From the NCBI GenBank assembly GCA_020851785.1, contig JADZCC010000004.1, positions 53,161 to 117,160 on the forward strand: DNA of 64,000 nt. The letters run 5' to 3'. Below are positions 57,821-64,000 of the stretch, piece after piece. The position numbers and the translations under genes were made by a program. Origin of the DNA: Anaerolineales bacterium. GTDB lineage: Bacteria; Chloroflexota; Anaerolineae; Anaerolineales; Villigracilaceae. The notes under the pieces are model-generated. The model did no database searches and was not told where the DNA came from. It was given only the letters and a program-made list of their open reading frames with translations. Positions within the stretch are counted from its first letter, which is position 1. The number at the start of each line of letters is the position of its first letter.

Positions 57821-59581
57821 ATGGTTAAAGTAAGCGCTAAATTGCTGGCGATTTGTCTTTCGCTGGCCTGTATCTTGTCCAGTTGCGGCACGCCCACGCC
57901 GATTGTGCTGGTGGTGACGGCCACGTCTTTGCCGCCGACGGATGCGCCAATCACGGAAGCGGTTCCCACGCTGGCGCCGATTCCGGTGGCGATGGCCGGC
58001 CCTCAAAGCGGCGATAAAATCAAATGGGTGGATAACAGCCTCCTCGTCTATGTGCCGCCCGCCGAGTTTGTGATGGGCAACGACGGCTTTGACGCGCCGA
58101 TTCACAACGTCACGCTGGACGGGTTTTGGATCCAACAAACTGAAGTGACCAACCGCATGTACGCGCAATGCGTTACTCTGGGTTCGTGTCTGCCGCCCAC
58201 GCAGGAAATTGGCGGCCCGGTTTATAGCAACCCGGAATATGCCAATCATCCAGTGGTCGGCGTCACCTGGGATCAGGCAGGGGCATATTGCGCCTGGGCG
58301 CTGGGCCGTTTGCCAACTGAAGCGGAGTGGGAAAAATCTGCGCGCGGGTTAAGCGCCAATACCTATCCCTGGGGCAACGACGTCCCGGCTTGCGATATTC
58401 TCAACTTTGGAAATTGCTCCGGACGCACCTCCGAAGTGGACGCCTTTGCAAACGGCGCCAGCTTTTATGGCTTGTACGATATGGCCGGCAACGTCTTTGA
58501 ATGGGTCAGCGATTGGTACGATCAAGCGTATTATCAAAATGCGCCGCAAGCCAACCCTACCGGGCCGGAAAGCGCGCAATATCGGGTCATCCGAAGCAGT
58601 TCTTACGAGTCCGACCCCGATCAGGCCGCTTCCGCCATTCGGCATTTCGGCGCGCCCAACTATCACAGCCGCGACCTCGGCTTTCGGTGCGTGGTTCCCA
58701 AGCCGCAACCCATGGCTCCCTATTGTCAGCTTTCGGCTTTTATCCCGTCTGGCGCGTTGGTCTCAAATGGTTGCGAACTGCCGCAAACCAACGTCGCCGG
58801 AAATTATTGTTCCGCCACCGAAAGTTTGGTAACGGTAGACCTTCCCGCCGGAGCCATTTACGATTCTGGCAGTAAGCTCAATTGTACTGAAGCGGTCGTG
58901 GACGGCCAAAGAAGGCTCACCTGCGCCGGGCCCAGCAATACGCAGGAAGAGACGAACACGATCACAGTCTGCAACCCAACCTGCAGTAATTCCCCAGCGG
59001 TGACTGGAGCAGGCCCAACTTGTGACCCCGGATACGCTTTAGACCCCAATACAGGAATGTGCAACTACGCGCCGATCTCCGCACAAGTGACGGTGGCGGG
59101 GTGCCCGGCCGGTTATTTGCTCGCAGATCGCGGCGGCCAGCAAACCTGCGTCATCGGCCAGGATGCAAATGGTCAATGCCCGCTCGGCTTATATTACGAC
59201 ACGCTAGCTGGCGCTTGCGTTCCGCCCAATGGAAATACGCTCGCTCCCTACGGCTTGGACAACCCAACCCTCGCGCTTCAAAATTATGCAGGTTGCGCCA
59301 CCGGCTATTCTTTTAATGACACGTTCCAATGCTGTCAGGCGACGACAAACAACGCCTACCCGGGATGCGCCCCCGGCGCCACGTTCAACCCGGACCTCGG
59401 AGCCTGCTCGCCCGGCGAGATCAAACTTAGCGGCCCGGGCTGTGTCAGCCTGGACGTAACCACCTTCAAATGCGCCGAACCGAAGGACGTTTGCACGCAC
59501 ATCCCCACAGAAACGCGCTGTATTCACAACGCCTACGCCTGCCGCTGGAACGAAGCCGCGGGTCAGTGCCAGATGAAATAG
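57821..59581 (+). CDS. SUMF1-fold lipoprotein with Cys-rich C-terminus (copy 1)
   Basis: 586 residues. Lipoprotein signal LLAICLSLACILSSCG (lipobox ILSSC), T/P-rich linker, then a SUMF1/FGE-type domain (about 65-305): YVPPAEFVMGN, IQQTEVTNRMYAQCV, GVTWDQAGAYCAWALGRLPTEAEWEKSARG, YPWGND, MAGNVFEWVSDWYD, DLGFRCV. The catalytic Cys pair of true formylglycine-generating enzymes is absent (that region reads SSSYESDP). The last 280 residues contain many Cys, repeated as CPAGYL, CPLGLYYD, CAPGATF, like EGF/Ig-type stalk modules. Likely a surface protein. AAAGGAG lies upstream of the ATG. Paralogue of the next gene. Confidence 0.85.
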   Translation: MVKVSAKLLAICLSLACILSSCGTPTPIVLVVTATSLPPTDAPITEAVPTLAPIPVAMAGPQSGDKIKWVDNSLLVYVPPAEFVMGNDGFDAPIHNVTLDGFWIQQTEVTNRMYAQCVTLGSCLPPTQEIGGPVYSNPEYANHPVVGVTWDQAGAYCAWALGRLPTEAEWEKSARGLSANTYPWGNDVPACDILNFGNCSGRTSEVDAFANGASFYGLYDMAGNVFEWVSDWYDQAYYQNAPQANPTGPESAQYRVIRSSSYESDPDQAASAIRHFGAPNYHSRDLGFRCVVPKPQPMAPYCQLSAFIPSGALVSNGCELPQTNVAGNYCSATESLVTVDLPAGAIYDSGSKLNCTEAVVDGQRRLTCAGPSNTQEETNTITVCNPTCSNSPAVTGAGPTCDPGYALDPNTGMCNYAPISAQVTVAGCPAGYLLADRGGQQTCVIGQDANGQCPLGLYYDTLAGACVPPNGNTLAPYGLDNPTLALQNYAGCATGYSFNDTFQCCQATTNNAYPGCAPGATFNPDLGACSPGEIKLSGPGCVSLDVTTFKCAEPKDVCTHIPTETRCIHNAYACRWNEAAGQCQMK

Positions 59582-59731
59582 CCATCAAGTAAAAGTAAAT
59601 TTTTGTTTAGACAGAAAATCCCTACGTTACGTGGGGATTTTTTACTATACCTTTTGGGGATACTGGATTGTTAAGGCGCCTGTATAATTAAAACAACGTG
59701 AGATTTAAAGATAATGGTTGATGAGGAATGT

Positions 59732-61339
59732 ATGAAAAAACAGTTCTTATTCTTAGCTAGTATTGTCAGCGCTTCAGTACTCTTGAATGCGTGTAATTGG
59801 GGGGCGTCTCTAAGTACGCCTGAAAATGCGCCCACCGCTTCTCTAGTTGCCGAATCCGCCACTGAAGAAAACGGGATAAGTACAGCCACGCCAGAAGACC
59901 TTACGCCAATGGACTTGGCCGGCCCGCCCATGGTGGTGGGTTCTAAATTTGCCTACGTAGACGGCTCGGTTTTAGCGGCGGTTCCAGGTGGCCCTTTTAT
60001 TATGGGCTACAACAATTACATGGATACGCCAGAAAAGCAGGTAGCGCTTGGCGATTTTTGGATTTATAGTTCTGAAGTCACCAACGCGCAATATGCCTTG
60101 TGTGTTAGCCTCGGTAAATGTAGCCCGCCAGATGCAAAGAATAATCCAACCTTTGGAAATTACCGTTTTGTCAACCTTCCGGTGGTTGGAGTTAATTATC
60201 AACAAGCCAGCGATTATTGTTCTTTTGTCAATGGTCGTCTGCCGACTGAAGCGGAATGGGAAAAAGCCGCGCGCGGCCCCGACGGCAATTTATTCCCCTG
60301 GGGAGATCAGGCCCCATCTTGCGATTTATTGAACTTCAATTTCTGTAAAGGGAAGGTCGTTGATATTCAATCCTATCCGGGTGGCGCCAGTTTCTACGGC
60401 CTCTTTGATATGTCTGGAAACGTGCGGGAATGGGTGTCGGATTGGTACAGCCCCAATTACTATAAAGACGCTCCGACGGAAGACCCCTTAGGCCCCGAAT
60501 TGGGCGAGAAGCGCTCGGTCCGCTCCTCCAGTTTGGCAGATTCCGCCGACTTTGCGTTTTCGGCCCATCGCTTTTCATATAAGCCGGAAGAGAATCTTCC
60601 AGATTTGGGCTTTCGTTGTGTCGTCAAAGACCCGACCTTTTTAGCCCCGGCTTGCGTTCAACAAACCTTTACCGGTTACGGGCCGGATGGAAAGCTGACG
60701 GATTGTGTGCCGGGCGTTTCTTGTAATGACGTGGATATTTCACAAACCCTAGGATGCGCCAGCGAAAACAATCCACGCACAATTGTGACTTTTACCATGA
60801 CCAACGACCCGCCTTCCGCTTGGGCGTATAACGCCCCCGGGTGCGACCCGCTTGCCACCAATAAATTTGAATGTTATCCGGGCGATGGTCCAGACGTTAA
60901 CGTAACTGGTTCGTGTGTGTTGGATGAAAAATCTTGCGTTCCGGGATGCCCTCCAAACTATACCCAAAAAGGCGATTCCTGCGTTTGGAACGGATCTAGG
61001 ACGCCAGGCACGGCCTGTCTCCCTGGTAGCGTTTATGACCCGGTTAATAAATGCTGTACGGCTACGCCGAATGGAGATGGAACACTAAGCCTTTGCCCTG
61101 CTGGATCTTATTTATTAAACGGAGTTTGTGTGGATAGCCCCTCGGCTGTGGTGGATAGCCTTTCACAACCGCTAAAATTCGATTCCTGCGTTCCGCCAGA
61201 ACATAATGGAGATTGCGACCCGGCAAAAGACCCAACCTGCTCAAATAGCTGTCAGCCTCAAGTATGTAGTAATCGAAAATTGCCGCAATGGTGTTCAGTT
61301 ACCTGTTCCTGCATCCCCGCTACTGCTCCTTGTAAGTAA
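59732..61339 (+). CDS. SUMF1-fold lipoprotein with Cys-rich C-terminus (copy 2)
   Basis: 535 residues. Same architecture as the previous gene: signal ending in LLNAC, short linker, SUMF1 domain (VPGGPFIMGYNNYM, SSEVTNAQYALCVSLGKC, GVNYQQASDYCSFVNGRLPTEAEWEKAARG, FPWGDQ, MSGNVREWVSDWYSP, DLGFRCVV), then a Cys-rich tail (CVPGCPPNYTQKGDSC, CLPGSVYDPVNKCC, CPAGSYLLNGVC). No catalytic Cys pair in the RSSSLADSA segment. Start at ATG 59732 (GAGGA 4 nt upstream) begins the signal peptide; an earlier in-frame ATG is at 59714. The two genes are tandem duplicates with their own promoter regions (TATAAT near 59684). Confidence 0.85.
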   Translation: MKKQFLFLASIVSASVLLNACNWGASLSTPENAPTASLVAESATEENGISTATPEDLTPMDLAGPPMVVGSKFAYVDGSVLAAVPGGPFIMGYNNYMDTPEKQVALGDFWIYSSEVTNAQYALCVSLGKCSPPDAKNNPTFGNYRFVNLPVVGVNYQQASDYCSFVNGRLPTEAEWEKAARGPDGNLFPWGDQAPSCDLLNFNFCKGKVVDIQSYPGGASFYGLFDMSGNVREWVSDWYSPNYYKDAPTEDPLGPELGEKRSVRSSSLADSADFAFSAHRFSYKPEENLPDLGFRCVVKDPTFLAPACVQQTFTGYGPDGKLTDCVPGVSCNDVDISQTLGCASENNPRTIVTFTMTNDPPSAWAYNAPGCDPLATNKFECYPGDGPDVNVTGSCVLDEKSCVPGCPPNYTQKGDSCVWNGSRTPGTACLPGSVYDPVNKCCTATPNGDGTLSLCPAGSYLLNGVCVDSPSAVVDSLSQPLKFDSCVPPEHNGDCDPAKDPTCSNSCQPQVCSNRKLPQWCSVTCSCIPATAPCK

Positions 61340-61343
61340 ATAG

Positions 61344-61387
61344 ACTTATAAAGAACGCGATCTTTCAGGATCGCGTTCTTTATAAGT
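61344..61387. terminator. Perfect 19-bp hairpin between converging genes
   Basis: ACTTATAAAGAACGCGATC (61344-61362) pairs perfectly with GATCGCGTTCTTTATAAGT (61369-61387) around TTTCAG. The TTCTTTAT 3' arm is U-rich on both strands. It overlaps the amidase stop codon and probably terminates both genes. Confidence 0.75.
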
Positions 61388-62738
61388 TAGGTTGTCGCTT
61401 ATGCCATTCAGTGGCTTGCTGATGAGCGTAGCCAATCCGCAAAACTCCGGCTTCATTCCAGGCGCGCGAGACGATTTGCAAACCAATCGGCAAGGACTCT
61501 GCAGAAAAGCCGCATGGAACTGAAAGCGCAGGTAGTCCGCTTAAGTTGAAAGGCGAAGTGAAGCGGGTGAGGACGCGCGCACGTTCCAGCGCGTTCTCGC
61601 CTTCAAACGGCGGCGCGGTAATTGGCGTGGTGGGGAGGAGCAGGCTATCGTACTCCTCAAATAGATTCTCCAATTTACGGATGCTTTCGGCTTGAGTCCT
61701 TCTGGCTAGGATATATTCTGTGGAAGTAAAAGCCGCGCCATTTTTCAGCCTTTGGAGCACGTCTGCGCCGAACCAGTCGGGATGTTCTTTTAGTCTATCG
61801 CGGTGGAAAGCCGCGGCGTCCGCTTGAGTCATCAGTGCGTTGGCCTGCGCGGCCTCGTTGAGAAAATCCACGTTGACTTCTACAATTTCGGCGCCAAGTT
61901 CTTTGAGGAGGTGCGCCGCATGGCGAACGGCTTGTAATACTTCTGCGTCCGCTTCTTCAATAAAGTCTCCAATCGCCAGCGCAATTTTGCGTTCAGCAAG
62001 TTTGTCCCGCATATGACTGAAATAATCGCCGGGCAGGGTTTTGATTGAGGTTGGGTCCTTTTTATCGTAGCCGCCTATCACCTGAAGCATCAATGCCGCG
62101 TCTTCCACATTGCGCGTAATGGGCCCGGCGTGGTCTAAATTCCATGAAAGCGGAAAGACTCCGCGCAGGCTGACGCGCCCGTAGGTGGGCTTTAGCCCAA
62201 CCACGCCGCACAAGGAGGCCGGAATGCGAATCGAACCGCCGGTGTCCGTTCCCAGCGCGGCCATGGCCATGCCAGTGGCGACGGCCACCGCGCTTCCGCC
62301 GGATGAGCCGCCGGGCGTGCGATCGAGATTCCAAGGGTTTCTGCAGATTCCAAAATGCGGGTTATTGTTGGTAACGCCCAAAGCAATTTCGTGCGTATTG
62401 GTCTTGCCAATGATCCTTCCGCCCACTTTTTTGATTTTTTGAATCACATGCGCGTCTTCAGTGGGGATGTGATCGGCGAAGAATTTTGAGCCGTAGGTGG
62501 TGCGCGTTCCAGCGGTATCGAACAGGTCTTTGACGGCGACGGGAATGCCGAGGAGCGGAAAACTGCCGCTGGCGGGCTGTTGCGACTCCTCCGGGCGGAC
62601 CACGGTGATGAAGGCGTTCAACTGAGGGTTGAGTCTCTCAATTTGACGGTAGCAGGCTGAGGCCAGGTTAGAAGCGGCGCGTTGATCGCTTTTCACGAGG
62701 TCGCTTTGCTCGTGCAGGGGGAGGGATGTAAGGTTCAT
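61380..62738 (-). CDS. Amidase-signature family hydrolase (GatA-like)
   Basis: 452 residues. The Ser-cisSer-Lys triad is visible: Lys in PVAVKDLFDTAG, GGSSGGSAVAVATG (cis-Ser), and the nucleophile in TDTGGSIRIPASLCG. GVVGLKPTYGRVSLRG is the family extension. It resembles GatA but is more likely a stand-alone amidase, because gatB and gatC are absent and the C-terminal end (LPIGLQIVSRAWNEAGVLRIGYAHQQAT) is shared by both groups. Start ATG 62738 begins MNLTSLPLHEQ; GATAAT lies 9 nt upstream with no Shine-Dalgarno, so the mRNA may be nearly leaderless. Confidence 0.88.
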   Translation of the reverse strand: MNLTSLPLHEQSDLVKSDQRAASNLASACYRQIERLNPQLNAFITVVRPEESQQPASGSFPLLGIPVAVKDLFDTAGTRTTYGSKFFADHIPTEDAHVIQKIKKVGGRIIGKTNTHEIALGVTNNNPHFGICRNPWNLDRTPGGSSGGSAVAVATGMAMAALGTDTGGSIRIPASLCGVVGLKPTYGRVSLRGVFPLSWNLDHAGPITRNVEDAALMLQVIGGYDKKDPTSIKTLPGDYFSHMRDKLAERKIALAIGDFIEEADAEVLQAVRHAAHLLKELGAEIVEVNVDFLNEAAQANALMTQADAAAFHRDRLKEHPDWFGADVLQRLKNGAAFTSTEYILARRTQAESIRKLENLFEEYDSLLLPTTPITAPPFEGENALERARVLTRFTSPFNLSGLPALSVPCGFSAESLPIGLQIVSRAWNEAGVLRIGYAHQQATEWHKRQPNL

Positions 62739-62846
62739 GTAAGGTTTATTATCTCTAATTAGGAATTTCCTCCCATAGCCTATCGGTACTGATCCAAGCA
62801 TAATGGGCGCGTCTTACACAACCCAAATGAAAGAAGGAATAACGCT

Positions 62847-63245
62847 ATGAAGAAGACAAACGCTATTTTAATGCTGACCGCCATTTTTGTGGCCATCTTT
62901 GCCACTGCCTGTGGAGCCAAGTCAGAGCCGGCGGCGGAAGCCACCGAAGCCGCACAAGCGCCCGCGCAAACTGTGCCGATTAACGTTCCGGATACAGTCG
63001 CCAATGAAACCTATTGCGTGCAAAAAATTCCGTACCAGAATATTTTGCTCGATCCCGGCACGACGTTTCAATCTGCTGATAGTGAATTGAAATGCGCGGA
63101 TAGCGGCACAGATGTGGATGGAAAAGATGTGATTACCTGTACCGGCAAGGAATTGTGGACGTATGACCTGACGCTCTCCAATGCGTCCGGTGCGAGTAGC
63201 ACGATCAAGGTAAATATGGGCGGATGCCCGCTCCCGTCCAATTAG
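62847..63245 (+). CDS. Small secreted lipoprotein
   Basis: 132 residues. Signal TNAILMLTAIFVAIFATAC with lipobox FATAC, an Ala/Glu-rich linker (KSEPAAEATEAAQAPAQT), then about 80 residues with four Cys (YCVQKIPY, LKCADSG, VITCTGKELWTYDLTL, GGCPLPSN) that could form two disulfides. Function unknown. AAGGAATAACGCT lies before the ATG. Resembles the Cys-rich tails of the SUMF1 lipoproteins upstream. Confidence 0.8.
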   Translation: MKKTNAILMLTAIFVAIFATACGAKSEPAAEATEAAQAPAQTVPINVPDTVANETYCVQKIPYQNILLDPGTTFQSADSELKCADSGTDVDGKDVITCTGKELWTYDLTLSNASGASSTIKVNMGGCPLPSN

Positions 63246-63259
63246 TTTTTTGGCGCGCT

Positions 63260-63300
63260 GAAACAGCCTCGATTCTAAATCGGGGCTGTTTCTTGTTTAA
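63260..63300 (+). terminator. Terminator after the small lipoprotein gene
   Basis: GAAACAGCCTCGATT (63260-63274) pairs with AATCGGGGCTGTTTC (63278-63292), followed by TTGTTTAA. Confidence 0.75.
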
Positions 63301-64000
63301 AATAAACCAATCACTTTTTCAGAGTCTAAGTCCAGGTCTATGTCATAAAAAGCGGGGCGCGTTGGCAGGCCGGGCATGGTGCGCATCTCTCCCAGAATTG
63401 GATAGAGAAAGCCAGCCCCGACGGAAGCGCGAATTTCCCGGACGGTGATTCGAAAGCCATTTGGCGCGCCTTTTGCGTTGGGGTCTGTGGAGAAGGACAA
63501 GTGCGTCTTGGCCATGCAAATTGGCAGTTGAGCGTAGCCGAGTTTGACGTAACGCGCAATTTGGCGTTCAGCTTCTGGCGTGTAATCTACGCCATCAGCG
63601 CGATAAACTTCAACTGCGATCTTTTCAATTTTTTCTTTGATGGATAATTTCAATGGGTAGAGGAACTTGAATTTTGACTTTACGTTTGCGGCCCGGACGA
63701 CTGCTTCAGCCAGGCGCAAAGCGCCTGCGCCGCCATCTGCCCAATGCGTGGAGACGACCGCATCCAGCGCGCCAAACTGAAACGCGGCCTGACGAATCAT
63801 TTCCACTTCGGCGGGCGTGTCGGTAATAAATGAGTTAATCGCCACCACGACATTCACCCCAAACTTGCGGGCATTTTGAACGTGCCTTTCAAGGTTGACC
63901 AAACCCGCTTTGAGTAAAGACAAGTTTTCCTCGGTGTACTCTGGGGGGAGCGGCTTGCCAGCCACAACTTTAGGACCGCCGCCGTGCATTTTTAAGGCGC
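63297..64000 (-). CDS. fhs: Formate-tetrahydrofolate ligase, C-terminal part (cut by window edge)
   Basis: At least 234 codons, open at the right edge (reading ALKMHGGGPKV at the boundary). Fhs makes 10-formyl-THF from formate, ATP and THF. VVVAINSFITDTPAEVEMI, STHWADGGAGALRLAEAV, ICMAKTHLSFSTDP and RASVGAGFLYPILGEMRTMPGLPTRPAFYDIDLD are the family's C-terminal signatures. The P-loop half lies outside. Together with the gcv operon it suggests active C1 metabolism. It converges on the small lipoprotein gene. Confidence 0.95.
   Translation of the reverse strand, partial: ALKMHGGGPKVVAGKPLPPEYTEENLSLLKAGLVNLERHVQNARKFGVNVVVAINSFITDTPAEVEMIRQAAFQFGALDAVVSTHWADGGAGALRLAEAVVRAANVKSKFKFLYPLKLSIKEKIEKIAVEVYRADGVDYTPEAERQIARYVKLGYAQLPICMAKTHLSFSTDPNAKGAPNGFRITVREIRASVGAGFLYPILGEMRTMPGLPTRPAFYDIDLDLDSEKVIGLF

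Noticed and set aside
61380..62738. Assignment as glutamyl-tRNA(Gln) amidotransferase subunit A
   Set aside because: The catalytic triad matches the whole amidase-signature family, and gatB and gatC are absent; a stand-alone amidase is safer.

Overview
The window is about 64 kb of a bacterial chromosome with moderate GC and dense gene packing. The gene content resembles Chloroflexota, most likely class Anaerolineae. This is an inference from: lipoproteins with T/P-rich linkers carrying SUMF1, LysM/DUF11 or Ycf48-like domains, split GcvPA/GcvPB, a tandem glycine riboswitch, a GAACN4GTTC-type SOS box and F420-type enzymes. No rRNA or tRNA is present to confirm it. I see no CRISPR array, transposase or prophage. 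The mobile DNA I can support is two tiny non-coding elements with terminal inverted repeats and 8-bp target duplications.

Layout. 1-4.3 kb (minus): a partial membrane PAS sensor, then rny and recX. 4.3-4.8 kb: an AT-rich, hairpin-rich gap. 4.8-10.3 kb (plus): a five-gene surface-glycan operon (GT-C transferase, methyltransferase, GT2, epimerase, sugar aminotransferase). 10.4-18.7 kb: MFS transporter with a leaderless promoter, a MITE at its stop codon, zinc ribbon, trpS, dtd, a membrane protein fused to an F420-type nitroreductase domain, cold-shock protein and CoA-transferase. 18.7-25.1 kb: ferredoxin-NADP reductase-like flavoprotein, an M16 peptidase pair, acpS, and a two-gene operon under a clear LexA/SOS-type promoter. 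25.3-31.7 kb: thiolase, two lipoproteins, SufE plus sulfurtransferase behind a structured leader RNA, RNase H and isochorismatase-like hydrolase.

31.7-35.9 kb (minus) is a compact catabolic cluster: dipeptidase, RidA, D-serine-dehydratase-like PLP enzyme, KDPG aldolase, KDG kinase. It reads as a route from a 2-amino-3-hydroxy acid (for example D-glucosaminate) to pyruvate and glyceraldehyde 3-phosphate. 35.9-40.6 kb: LysM lipoprotein, second MITE, membrane proteins and a methyltransferase. 40.7-44.2 kb: the glycine cleavage operon gcvH-gcvPA-gcvPB behind a tandem glycine riboswitch and terminator. 44.3-46.3 kb: small membrane proteins and the SRP RNA gene. 46.3-52.4 kb: signalling genes (HD-GYP response regulator, Rcp-type regulator, then STAS, HATPase and GAF/SpoIIE partner-switching proteins). 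52.4-64 kb: upp, an acyl-CoA synthetase, methyltransferase, membrane glycosyltransferase-like protein, two paralogous SUMF1 lipoproteins, an amidase, a small lipoprotein and the 3' part of formate-THF ligase.

Promoter syntax is readable. Several genes have TTGACN-N17 or extended -10 promoters, and a few place TATAAT about 6-7 nt before the ATG, implying leaderless mRNAs.
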